DNA of 64,000 bases. It comes from Wallemia ichthyophaga EXF-994 (Eukaryota; Basidiomycota; Wallemiomycetes; Wallemiales; Wallemiaceae). How positions within the stretch are numbered: position 1 is the first letter of the stretch; every line of letters begins with the position of its first letter. The position numbers were made by a program, and so were the translations under genes. Of this stretch, positions 11,212-23,118 are shown piece after piece. The notes beneath the pieces were generated by a model, which saw nothing but the letters and a program-made list of their open reading frames with translations, did no database searches and was not told where the DNA came from. The stretch spans positions 24,646 to 88,645 of the forward strand of contig NW_008806299.1 of NCBI RefSeq assembly GCF_000400465.1, written 5' to 3'.

Positions 11212-11670
11212 ATGTTTTCCAAACGGATCGCTATCGCATTGACCCCTCTTGCGGTCAACGCTGCAGTCGCAGATCCTTCAAGTCACACTGTTCAGCGTCA
11301 GCGAACATTATGAAGTCTTTGATAGTGATCTCACTCACGGTATTTCTAATGATTGAGAAATACCATCAGTTGCTTGATTGATACAAATCCCGAAATAAAT
11401 AAAGATTCACTGTTCGGATGCAACTTTCAATGTAAGGGCCCAAACGGCCTTATCGGAGGTACTGTCGAGCGTTTGGGTCTCGTATGTATGTTAAATCCCT
11501 ACAGGAACTCGAGGAGCCGCTCGTAACCAATGGTGCATCTGGCAAGAATGCTATGACTGTAACTTTGTGAAAAGAAAAAGAAATCGCTCCTACTGCCGTC
11601 TCAGGTACAGATTGACATGCCCCCTTTGCAAGATTGGTGCGAAAACAAAGGAGATAAACCAGCAAGAATG
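11212..11670 (+). pseudogene. Frame-broken small secreted Cys-rich protein
   Basis: Starts with a good signal-like segment (MFSKRIAIALTPLAVNAAVA) that stops after 33 codons. One frame over, the sequence continues as coding: HYEVFDSDLTH, then after a possible intron (GTATTT.. to ..AATAAAG) DSLFGCNFQCKGPNG. After a second likely intron (11461-11504, GTACTG..CTACAG) comes a Cys/Arg-rich tail with WCIWQECYDCNF and TCPLCKIGAK, ending at a TGA near 11670. The later parts join in frame. Only the signal peptide is out of register, so this is a single frameshift, a sequencing error or an unrecognised start. It appears related to the frame at 10405. Confidence 0.4.
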
Positions 11671-11933
11671 AATGCTATTAGTGCTCAAAGGATGTAAATG
11701 TAAACAACATCAATGCATTGATCCAAATGGAGATTATATTTGAAAAAAAAAATTGAGATCAACACACGTGTTTCACCCTTTTTAAACTATAACAACATAT
11801 CAATTGATAGAATGGTTCAAAGCCGCTTCATTGTGGATAAAGGTTAAGATTTTAACAAAATCTTAACAATCTACTATGACAAGTAATGCAAATGAATAAA
11901 TAGTACATAAATAATACAACTAATAATAGCAAA

Positions 11934-13064
<1,131 letters not shown>

Positions 13065-14669
13065 AATACGCGTCTTGGGCTTACCTCGCCTTCCCCGTCC
13101 CAGCTATTGTAATTTTTGTTTTGTACTATTTAGAATGAACTTGTTTCTCATGCCTAAATCTTTGCGAGGACGTCTAATGTCTTACACCATTACAAAGTGT
13201 ATCCAAGAGCAATCGCAATGATGGTCTTAGTTTTATTTGATGCTTTGTGCAATTATTACCTTCCTGTACTGTTCTCGATTCATGAAGACCCTTTCCGCGC
13301 CAAATTGCCGTCAACGACTCTTCGGCTCAAGAATGGCACGTATAAGTTATTGCGCCAGAAGAGATGCAAACATGAGTGATGGTGGTACTGTTTTTTAGCG
13401 ACTAAGTCTGCGATTGACTTGAAGGTCTAGTCGATGCGGCAATCCCGTTGAATGTCATCCCATAGTCATTCGTTTTGCTGATAATCGTTGCACACGCAGT
13501 CATTTGATGCCTTGTAGTTATTTTTAAGCCTCATAAACCACATTCGCATTACCCTGTTCTCAGATATTCCAATAACACCTCTGCAATGGTCCTCCCTCCA
13601 TATGATGATTTTTCGAAATGCACTGGGCCAAGCCAAACCCCCGATTTCAGAGTTAAGCTGGCCCCCATTTTTGGTAACACAAACCAATTTCAATACATGT
13701 TTGATAAAATGGAGGAACCCTACTTTTCTGTTGGAGTCAACGTTGCGTCCTGTTCCTACTGTTGGCCTCTCGCGTCGGAAAACGTAAAAAGCGGCCATAG
13801 GGTAGAATACTTGAGCTATTTAGATGCTTGCTGCTTTTTTAGCCTAAGATAGTAGCTCAAATCAGATAGATGCGTCAATTTTATTGTATAAGCTCTATGT
13901 CGTGCTCCTGAGTGATCTCGAATCCCAACTTTCGGACAGCCTGCAAAGCGCGACAGGGACCCCAGCGGTATGATTATATCAACACCTTTCATAGCACACA
14001 TTGGGCTATTAGGGAAGCCTTTTTTTTTTGGAGAATTCCAAATGTTGTAAATCAGCCAGTTGAGATCTGATCACTGCCATCTGGAAACTTCAACTATGTG
14101 GATATTGATTGATTGGGTGGAAGAAGACCAAAAAAATCTTTTTCTTTCTGGAATTCGTGTGCTTTCGTTAGAATATTAGTGCCTCCATTGCTAGCATATC
14201 ACTTGAACCTTCGCACATGATCACATCCGAAGATATGACAAAGATGGCCTATTTCAACACAAGTCAAACGGCCTAAAATTTGCCAACTTATCTCAACCTC
14301 CACAAGTTGCAAAATAAATCATGCCATGCAATCTAACCGTTCTCAACAAACATTTCTGCAGTCGCTTACAAATACAGATGTTGAGCTAGTCTCACTTTTA
14401 GCCATGAGACAAGAATGTTTCATATGGACGTCACGCGTCAGAAAGCATGAAATGCGGCTTTAAAGGTGTATTATTGGAATGATCGAGTGCTTGCGGTCTA
14501 TTAGCATATAGATTTTTCTTACTTTCTCTATTGCGTACTTCAGTGTATTACTGAATCGTGACTTCCAGGCATCGTTCAAAGCGCGATATCACTTCAAGGA
14601 ATTTTCCATATCACAGTTTGCCATATCTCGTCCTCTTCCATCTTAACCACCAACATCATCCTAAACGCT
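13065..14669. other. Gene-poor stretch downstream of H4
   Basis: About 1.6 kb. Open stretches at 13466-13798 (minus) and 13586-13852 (plus) overlap each other and carry no recognised domain. AT-rich overall, with homopolymer T near 14019. I see no RNA gene or repeat. Confidence 0.35.
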
Positions 14670-15840
14670 GCGAATCTCCCTATAAATGTTATTACAACAA
14701 TAGCGGACAGCTTTGATGATACTGAGATCTAAATTTGTCTAGCGCGACCGTGCCAACGACAAGAAATCTCTCACTGATAAACAAACATTGGAGGGAGGCT
14801 ACGACGTACTCAAAAAGTGAGGAAATCCAGTCGCACGTATAAAATCAGCCACAACTCAGCTTGCTTTGAATTTGAAGTCAACGAAGATATTCTTCCAATC
14901 AAGAACTGGCTAGCTGCCCCTCGCAGACAGCATGATGGGATAGCCCAGCTCAAGTTAACAGTTTACAATCAAAATCTTCTCAACACGATCTGCAAAGGTT
15001 TTGTAGCAAACTTGAATTTGAACGAATTCGGATTGCAATTGATATTTCCCTTCCCCGACTTCCATATTCCTTTCAATTTGAAGTGTGAGAATGTCTTTAT
15101 AACCGATCGAACTTGTGAAGGAGTGGGCGTTCGACCTGCTCATTTCCCTCAAACTATACGTAACAGCTTGTGCAATTTGTCTCTTTTGCACGCCTATTTG
15201 GGGGAATTCGAGAATGTCGACAGTCAATACACTTTTATAAAAGTTATCGAATGCACTATAGAATTCGGTGGAAATCAAGGAGGCTCTTTTTTCATATCAT
15301 CAATCTGAGTTAAAACAATCCACTTCAATGCTCAACCTTTAAAAGATGAAGATATCACAACATTGCCGCTTCCTCGTGAAATGAGACAATTGAAAAGTCT
15401 TGATGTAGATCACTACAATGTGGACCTTGATCAATGCCTTACCAGAAATCGAAACAATCAAATTATGGCGATTTGGAGCCATATCAAACTGGGGTGGTTT
15501 TCCTGACAAGTTGACTGTCGTTATGTTAAACATTGTTTTGCTTTAAGTGGAACATGAACTAATTCAGTAGTTGTCAAAATTCGTCAATTTGAGAGTGCTT
15601 GACATGACTAAATAACAAAGTCCAGAGTTTGTATTAATGTTTGACGAAGGTCACTTTGAGAGGACTTTCCCAGCATTATAAGTGTTAGACTTATCAGATA
15701 TCTGCGAAGGAATCGACATAGGATCTCTAAATGTCTTTATTGATACACACCGATCCTTGAACACAGTGGTTGCTAAAGGTATGACAAAGATAAATCCAAG
15801 CAAGGTTTCAAAGAGGCTCAAAACTTTATAACGATACGCT
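14670..15840 (+). pseudogene. Decayed F-box/LRR-like gene, copy A
   Basis: Begins with a degenerate F-box-like segment (ANLPINVITTIADSFDDTEI) that meets a TAA at 14730. An undisturbed 163-codon stretch follows (14817-15308; DILPIKNWLAAPRRQHDGIA). More fragments occur to about 15840 (FDEGHFERTFP, EGIDIGSLNVFIDTH), interrupted by stops. The same order of segments occurs on the minus strand at 50.0-51.1 kb (DILTIKNWIAAPCRQHAGI, NEGHFERAFP, DGIDIRALNTFIDAH). Two copies of one family are therefore present. Multiple stops make this a pseudogene; the F-box assignment rests only on the LP..hydrophobic pattern at its start. Confidence 0.5.
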
Positions 15841-16668
15841 GGGAAAGAGTACTTATGACGGTTACACTACCGACGTGCTTTTTTCAAATACCTGAAATGC
15901 AAGACGATATCCATCAACGCTTCAAAAAACCAATTCAAACACACATGTATTGATTCTCCATTGCAATTCATACTAATTGCAGCATGATTGAGTGAAAGTT
16001 CTAAGAAAATTAGCTTGATGAGAGGCGTAATAGATGGGATGAAAAAGGCGCGCGCAGCAGGCAGCAGGACGAATAAGGACGTGCGAGGACGTACCTAGAT
16101 CTGCGAGGGCCGACGCTTTATTAAATACCCCAAAATTATTATTTGTGACTTAAGTACGTAAGCGAGTTTATTTTCCCCACCAAGGCCGTCCGAGCGTTTG
16201 CCAGGCACGCGTCATGTGGTTGGTTTGACGAGAGGTGGGAGGGCAGTGAGGAAGACGGTGTTTAGATGTGCTTATTAGGACACAGCTTGCCATGCACAGG
16301 CTCAAACGAACGATGAAGAGGCCCCTGCGCGCATACACGTATGCATATGCAGGCACCAAGAAGCGAGACGGTATCTGTGGGTGAGGCTGTAGCGAATATT
16401 CGATTACAGCTTTTATGATAGCATTCGCAGTGCTCACGTCATTGCTTACCGCTAGACCCCCACTTAGATCAGAGATCGGATGATTCGCCAGTTAATTTTG
16501 TATACCGGGCAACTAAATAAACGACCAACTTATTCCTTCCAGTCTTCCGTGAAGAATAAAAACCAAAACAACTAAAGAAGTGGTAGATGCCGTGCACCCC
16601 ACCAAGGAGTGAGCAGGAATACAGCCGAGAGGAAGCTCAGCAAAGACGCTGACTCGAGAGTAGGGAGT
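15841..16668. other. Gap before the HMG-like gene
   Basis: About 830 bases. Contains a short GC-rich patch at 16045-16120 (AGGACG repeats) and a pyrimidine-rich region near 16550. No gene could be supported. Confidence 0.35.
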
Positions 16669-17545
16669 ATGCCTCAGACGCCGCGTACACCGCGCACGCC
16701 GTCGCCGCCACCAATAGCGATACAGCCTGCGCACAATACACGCAAGAGGAGGAGGATGAATATGGGCTCACCACCGAAGCAGAAGAGAAAGTGAGTAGAA
16801 GCGGCACCACAAATGCAACCAGCTAAGGTAGCACACGCGCAGTGCATGGATAATTTACAGAACTACTATATTCAGACACCTGATACAAATCAGCGATAAC
16901 ATCCGCCTCGACCAGTCAAAATTGTCGCGGTCCGTGTCGGATATGTGGAGAAATGAGAATAAAATAGTGCGGGATAAATTCGCTGAAGCGGCGCTACTTG
17001 AAAAACAAGGAGTACGGGCGCAGATGGAGTTTGATGGGGAATTTTCAGATGGCGTGCAAAAACGCGTACGGGAGATTGCTCATAAAGCTAACAGGGCGAG
17101 ACACGAAAAAATAGGGAAGAACGGAGGCGAGGTGAAGAAACCACTCAATGCGGGCAGGAGAAGATCACAGACGCTGGGTACAGATCAAATCAGAGTTCCC
17201 AGTAAAGAAGTTAGGAGCGCGAGTGTACAGCCCGTCGATACTAACAAATTTCTTGAAACTTGTACGTGCAGTACTGATGAGAGGAGCAAGGGCACCAAAG
17301 GCACACCCGGGAGTGAGAGCACATCAAGCACTTATACCACCACTAATACCAACAACCAAGGAGAACTCGGCTCACCTTTCCTCAGTGACACTTTCTCTTT
17401 CAAAGATACCATCGTTTCACCATACGACGAATTTACAGATCTAAACGCAGCAAATTGCGACTGTTATTATTATGACGACTCTCAATACCAAGACTACTAT
17501 CAGTATCATAACTACCATAATTACCATCACACTGGGATATACTAA
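16669..17545 (+). CDS. HMG-box-like DNA-binding protein
   Basis: Two exons (16669-16790, 16861-17545) with a 70-nt intron give 268 aa. The N-terminus is Pro/Arg-rich (PQTPRTPRTPSPPP), followed by the basic stretch RKRRRMNM. Exon 2 opens with TIFRHLIQISDNIRL, then SRSVSDMWRNENKIVRDKF and AALLEKQ. This spacing resembles helices 1-3 of a MATA/SOX-type HMG box (FxxxR..., S..VG.MWR.E...V...F...A..EK), although the usual RPPNAF opening is missing. The C-terminus is Ser/Thr-rich and ends in an Asp/Tyr/His-rich tail. The start is the first ATG in frame. A transcription factor is the likely role; no target can be named. Confidence 0.55.
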
Positions 17546-17590
17546 TTTGCTTACTTCTCTTTTGTCTGCTAATGCTATACAATTGATACA

Positions 17591-18502
17591 TCACTGCTGG
17601 GGCTCCTGTGTTGGTTGTTGGTTTGGTAGCCTGGAGATTGCATTTTGGAGTTGGTTTATAGGCAGTATACGAAAGCTTTCTTCCTGTGTGACTTGAGCGA
17701 GCTGTACGTTGTGCTCATCGAGCCTTTCCTCCATAACCTGCTTGAGCACACCGAGGACCAACACTTGAGCGTCCTCTAGGGAAAGATTCTTGTGGTATTT
17801 ATCGAGGAGTTCAGACTGAGCAGCCTCGCTACCAGAACCGATAGCCTTAGCGTCGTAGCGCATGAAAGTACCTGAAGGATCAGTGTGGTATAGCTGAGGG
17901 CCGCGCTCGTCGATACCAGCGAGGAGCAAACTAACACCGAAAGGACGTGACATCATTTGTTCGTCGTCGTCTTGCTCATCGACACCTTCACCGAATCTGA
18001 GAGCGAGGTCGCAAACGCTCTGGGAGCAGCTCTCGACGAGAAGAGGCTCGTCGTACGAAAAGCGGTGGTTCTGGCCTACGACGCGCGCGTGATCGACCAT
18101 TGTGCGTGCATCAGCGGTCAAACCAGACATGGCGCAGCCAATGTGAGAGTCGATGGTGAGTATTTTCTCGATAGAAGTGGATAAAAGGAGAGGTGACTGG
18201 CTGCGCTTCTCAACGCCGAGAACGACACCGTGAGGAGTGGCTACACCGACAGCAGTAGAGCCAAGCTGGAAGGGGGATTAGCGGGGCTGGTTTGGAGGTT
18301 GAAAACCAACTTTTATAGCTTCAATTGCGTATTCAACTAAGCCGTTGGTTAGAAATACAGAAACAGCCCACGTCAGCCATACTCACCTTGATAGAGACGT
18401 CCCTCTGGTGAGAAGGTGGAAACACCGCGGTCGTATTCAGAGCGCGTCAGGAACTGGGCAGCGTGTGAGCTGCGTGGGTGAATTTTCTGTGTTGGTTACC
18501 AT
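17591..18502 (-). CDS. PUP2: 20S proteasome subunit alpha 5
   Basis: Structural alpha-ring subunit of the 20S proteasome. Four exons (18502-18500, 18453-18387, 18336-18311, 18265-17591) give 256 aa. The first intron interrupts the gene directly after the ATG; only this model yields the family N-terminus [19 protein letters not shown]. Then come [20 protein letters not shown], the Pup2/PSMA5-typical acidic insert [19 protein letters not shown] and [20 protein letters not shown]. Alpha subunits lack a catalytic Thr, as here. The C-terminal ~20 residues are Gln/Pro-rich. It is head to head with HOG1, with 55 bp between the two ATGs. Confidence 0.96.
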
Positions 18503-18557
18503 TTCGAGTTGAGTGTTGGGCGTTGAAAGCGAACGGTGAGAAAACGTGAAAGAATTG
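18503..18557. promoter_or_regulatory. 55-bp divergent PUP2-HOG1 promoter
   Basis: The whole space between two divergent start codons. It cannot hold two ordinary core promoters with 5' UTRs. Both genes have an intron within the first 12 coding bases, so promoter or UTR elements may extend into these introns. No TATA box is visible. Confidence 0.6.
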
Positions 18558-20073
18558 ATGGCGGATTTCGTAGGTTTTTGGTCGGCAATTCTCGCAGCCG
18601 TCTCATACGCACATTTCGCAGGTCAACGCTAGCATCTTCGGTACACTCTTCCAAATTACAAGCCGCTATGTCAACTTGGAGCCGGTGGGCATGGGTGAGT
18701 CCGTGAATTACAATAAAGCTCTCTCTAATCGTACTAGGCGCCTTTGGTTTGGTCTGGTGGGTTCATTTCCCGGCTTGCTGCCCCGGCTCAACCCGCAAAT
18801 CTAACGAAAACAGCTCGGCAAAAGACCAGCTCACGTCGAGCCCGGTTGCAATCAAGAAAATCATGAAGCCTTTCTCTACTCCGGTCCTCAGCAAGCGCAC
18901 TTATCGCGAGTTGAAGCTCCTGAAGCATATCAGGCACGAGAACATCATTAGCCTCTCAGATATCTTTATCAGCCCTTCAGAGGACATATACTTTGTTACT
19001 GAGCTGCTTGGCACTGATCTCCACCGTCTCCTCACCGCGAGACCTCTCGAGAAGCAATTCATCCAGTACTTCCTATACCAAATCCTTCGAGGCCTCAAGT
19101 ATGTTCATTCGGCGGGCGTCGTCCACCGCGATCTGAAGCCATCGAACATACTTGTCAACGAGAACTGCGATTTGAAGGTTTGTAGTGGACTTTACCTGCA
19201 CAATTCCACTCTAACAGCTCCACTCCCGCTCAGATCTGCGACTTTGGTCTAGCCCGCATTCAGGATCCTCAGATGACTGGTTACGTCTCTACACGCTATT
19301 ATCGCGCACCTGAGATCATGCTCACGTGGCAGAAGTACGATGTTGCTGGTATGTCGTATTTGTTAGCTCACACCTCCTCCCCTCTAACACTCTCAATCCT
19401 AGTCGACATCTGGTCTACCGGCTGCATCTTCGCTGAGATGCTTGAAGGAAAGCCCCTGTTTCCTGGTAAAGACCGTGAGTTTATCGCGTGAATAGTGGAT
19501 TTGGTGTGAAATTAACTTTGTCGTAGACGTCAACCAGTTTTCCATCATCACGGAGTTGTTGGGCACTCCACCTGACGACGTCATCCAGACTATTTGCTCG
19601 GAGAATGTGAGTGGCGTCAGTCATTTTCTTTTTATCCACTCAGACTTGCTCTCAGACACTCCGATTCGTTCAAAGCTTGCCTAAAAAGCCTAGGATTCCA
19701 TTCAATGAAAAATTTAAGACAAACGACCCACTAGCGCTCGATTTGGTGGAAAAGATGCTCTCGTTCGATCCACGAACTAGGATCACTGCTTCACAAGCAC
19801 TGGCTCATCCTTATTTGGCACCATACCACGATCCCAATGATGAGCCTGTCGCTGCTGAGCAGTTTGACTGGAGCTTCAACGATGCTGATCTGCCAATCGA
19901 TACCTGGAAAGTAATGATGTACTCTGAAATCCTTGGTGAGTTGGTGTAGGCGTACTTGCGCTGGCTTACATTTCTCGTCAGACTTCCATCACATCTCCCA
20001 GGATGGTGATCAATTCCTCAACGCCAACGGACCTGGAACAGAACAGGCGAGTGATTCGTCCTTCACCGTTTAA
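18558..20073 (+). CDS. HOG1: Osmotic-stress MAP kinase Hog1/p38
   Basis: Terminal kinase of the high-osmolarity glycerol pathway; enters the nucleus on osmotic stress. Nine exons (18558-18569, 18622-18694, 18738-18756, 18814-19177, 19234-19348, 19403-19474, 19527-19606, 19656-19935, 19982-20073) give 368 aa. After splicing it reads [14 protein letters not shown], the Gly loop [21 protein letters not shown], the catalytic [13 protein letters not shown] and the activation loop with T171-G172-Y173 in [15 protein letters not shown]. The common-docking segment after the kinase core is present ([13 protein letters not shown]). The short tail ends SSFTV. Every expected motif is intact. The first exon is only 12 nt long. 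The gene is divergent from proteasome subunit PUP2. Confidence 0.97.
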
Positions 20074-20268
20074 CAAGCCACAGCAGACATGATAGCATTT
20101 CCCAATAACTTTGCAGCATTAACTTAATCTTTCTATCCTTAAAGGCTTACTATCTTTTGACTTTTTCTTTCCACCCCACTAAACCCTCTTACAATTCCCT
20201 CCTTGGCTTCTATTCTGGTCTTACTTTGGTAAAAGATGAATATATTGATACATGAAGATTTATTTGTA

Positions 20269-21416
20269 TTACTTGAGAGGCGAGAATGGCAAAGGTTCGA
20301 GGACAGAAGTGTGCATATTATCGCAAAGTTTAACAGTCTATGAGGTGTGTTAGGAAGGCACGTGGTGATTAGGTAAAGAGCAAAACACACCTCCGACACA
20401 GTGTACGCCCACCCGTCGACAGACCACGCCTGCTCACGCGTGCGCTTACGCGCTTCAAAGTCAGGATACTGCCACATGTGCGTGACATTGTGCAGTTGGC
20501 CCACTTGGGAGAACCAGGCTCCGACGGGCTGATTGGAAGATGTGAGACAGGTAGATGAAAAATAAACAACATACCGTAACAAACTGACGTCTGGCTTCCA
20601 GACCCTTACGCCAGAAAGACTCCCATTGCAGCAGCGTGCCAGGCTTGAGCTGGTACCTGCGCAGCTCGAATATGCCTCCCGACGAGTGCGGTGGGGACGA
20701 GGGGAAGAAGGCGAACTCCTGCGACAACTCTGATGTCCTGTGGTTGATGAGTGGTCTGACGCGGGTATTGAATATAGCGTCTGCCTGTGGTGAGGTCAGT
20801 GGTGAGTCATCGCTCTGTCCCGCCACTCACATTCGTCTTTCTGATGAGCGCAAGTGTATCATCCAAACCCTTAAACCCATCGTATTCGAGAATGTGGATG
20901 AAGGTGTCTTGCTCGCCGTACTTGACCTCCCAGCTGCCTGTGAGTTTGAGGTGGTTCGCTTTATCCCCGACGAGCGCGAGGTAGTAGTCCTGGCTGTGCT
21001 ATGTGAGAGGGATTCTAAGGACGCTATCCAAATAACGCACACTGCTGCTACATACTCGTGCACCTTGGACGGCTTGACGTGGTGCCCTGCGCGTGTCAGC
21101 TGAGGCGCGGTGACGTCATCACGACCACGCACTCTGTATCTCGTGTATGTATTTGTTGCGGCCGACGGATCTGCTGTGGCCGACAGACTCGGCCTTCTCG
21201 CCCTCCTCTTTCGCTGTCTGGCTGCCGTGGAGAAAGGACTGGGATGTAAGCGCGTGCGAGCGTGGGGAGCCCCGCACTCACGTTGAGATAGCCTTGCGGG
21301 TCGTGCGCGCCGGCGTCGTTCGAGAAAAGGCGGGCTGCCGATACGCGGGCTGGCTTCGTAGCCGCAAGTGCGTTTCTGAGTGCGTGGGCGTGGGTGTGTG
21401 CGCGTGCTCGGAGCAT
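20269..21416 (-). CDS. NIPSNAP-family mitochondrial protein
   Basis: Seven exons (21416-21282, 21238-21133, 21086-21052, 20998-20831, 20784-20575, 20528-20391, 20337-20269) give 286 aa. The N-terminus is Arg/Ala/His-rich without acids up to RLFSND, typical of mitochondrial import. Two NIPSNAP (dimeric alpha/beta-barrel) repeats follow: the first around DYYLALVGDKANHL..GSWEV and YGEQDTFIHILEY; the second with IFELRRYQLKPGTLLQWESF and SQVGQLHNVTHMWQY. The end (YTVSE..PLPFSPLK) matches the family terminus. In animals NIPSNAPs mark damaged mitochondria; the fungal role is less clear. It converges with HOG1 and is divergent from the SDR gene at 21845. Confidence 0.9.
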
Positions 21417-21844
21417 TGTGTTGGTCGTATGAGATGAAGCGAGTTGCTGAGAGGAATTGGAAATGCACGAGTGATTTACCTCCCATGGCACAGTATTTCC
21501 CATTCGTACTGCCTCGCGCGATTTTCTGTGCGCTTGTACTGCTCTGCCGCATTTCTCCCGCATAGCCCAAATAGCCCCAAAATAGCTGCAGGGGGTTTGC
21601 AAAGGCTTGGGATTGCTGTGAAAGTAGTAGAGCTCCCCACTATTAACCATCTCTACGGCCACGTGCTTATCTGCAGAATGGTTCGTGCTGCTGCATCTGC
21701 ATGCCAGTTGTAGACAGCGTGTCAGGGTAAGCAACGGCACAGCGGCACAGCGGCACATTGGGATTTCGCTGTACTGGCCGTTGCAATTTTAATAACCGAG
21801 CATTGCCCACTTCTCTCTTGTTCGGTACGGCGAGTGCAGCACAA
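21417..21844. promoter_or_regulatory. Divergent NIPSNAP / SDR intergenic region
   Basis: About 430 bases carrying both promoters. A short direct repeat (GGCACAGC x3) lies at 21735-21757. No TATA element or known site was recognised. Confidence 0.4.
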
Positions 21845-22953
21845 ATGGAGATCGCACACGCATATAATTCCAGCTACGCGGATCTCGCACGCGGCGTCAA
21901 GGACAGGGTGGTGCTCATCACAGGCGCCGCATCGGGGATCGGGCGTCTGGCGACACTCGAGTATCTCAAACTTGGGTGGGTTGGCTGCGTGGCCGTGGCG
22001 TGCAGTGCGCTGACAGATGCACTACGCACTTCAGCGCTAAAGTCGCAGCGGGCGATATAAATCACGATACACTCAAGACACTCGCTAGTGAATGTGAAGC
22101 TACTGGATTCGCTGGAAATCTCTTCACTTGTACGGTAAACGTAACCAAGTACGACGAACTGTACGACTTGTTCTTCAAGACTCAGGAGAAATTCGGAAGG
22201 ATCGACGTTGTTTGCGCTAACGCTGGCATCAATCCTGGCGGAGACTTCATGAGCTCTAAAGTACCGGCTAACGTGAGACCGGATATGAAGGTGATTGATG
22301 TGAATTTTGTCGGTGTGCTCTACACTTCGCATCTGGCAGTAAGATTCTTTAGGGAAAACACTACAGCCAAGGCTTCGGAGAAATGCCTGATTCTCACTGG
22401 CTCAATGGCTAGTTTCCAAGCTATGCCATCCGTAGGCATGCCCTATTCGGCTAGCAAGGCTGCAGTGTTGAGTCTGTCCCAGTCTCTCGCTATCCAGGGC
22501 GTTGCAGAGGGATTCAGATGCAACTGCATCAATGTGGGTTGGTGCATGGTGCATGGACATTGATTGACCTCCAATCACAGCCTTGGTTTGCTGACACTAA
22601 CATTCTCGATAAAGCCGCCAGATTGGTCTTGAAGGGCATCCCGCTCGCTCCAATACACGCAATCACCCAAGCGTTCATCCTCGCCACCGCAACTGAAGCC
22701 ACCGACCAGGCTTGGGTTATTGATGAGCACGGTCTTTGGTGGGTAGCGGTGCTTTTCACTCTCTCCCTACTGACAAGACAGGGAACTGCCGAACCCGTCC
22801 ATCAAGAGCAAGGTAGTCGACCAGTTTATGAGCAGATTTGTTATCGGTCTTAAGCTTAAAAAGGCGTTGCAGAGAGACGCGTACAAGCGCTATCTGAGCA
22901 TCGCCGCCATTGCAGCTGGCGCTGTTGCGGTTGTGTGGAAGCTGTTCAATTAG
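21845..22953 (+). CDS. Short-chain dehydrogenase with C-terminal membrane anchor
   Basis: NAD(P)-dependent classical SDR. Four exons (21845-21975, 22035-22533, 22581-22738, 22782-22953) give 319 aa. Motifs in order: cofactor loop TGAASGIG, acidic D in AAGDIN (suggesting NAD preference), CANAG, the catalytic Ser in ILTGSMASF, and YSASK. The last exon gives a basic segment and a hydrophobic stretch (IAAIAAGAVAVVW) before the stop, which looks like a tail anchor. The substrate is unknown; 15-hydroxyprostaglandin-dehydrogenase-like fungal SDRs have similar architecture. A diverged paralogue with corresponding introns and tail lies at 30691. Confidence 0.88.
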
Positions 22954-23118
22954 CTGTTTAAAACTGAGCCAGGAGTGCTAGAACGACTAAAGGTTTTTTC
23001 CACTTTTTATAGACTGTTGTTATTTAAAAACTGCCCTGCAATCTTGGTGTATATTTTGTGCGCTTGGTACCGCCACTTGATGAGCATTCGCGGGGCTGTG
23101 AATCGTATCAGCTCAGCC

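Noticed and set aside
13466-13852. Overlapping open frames on both strands downstream of H4
   Set aside because: Mutually exclusive, no domains, no splice support.
20827-21758. Long minus-strand frames rich in Arg/Ser/Pro over the NIPSNAP exons
   Set aside because: They are other-frame read-through of a seven-exon gene whose spliced product matches NIPSNAP along its length.
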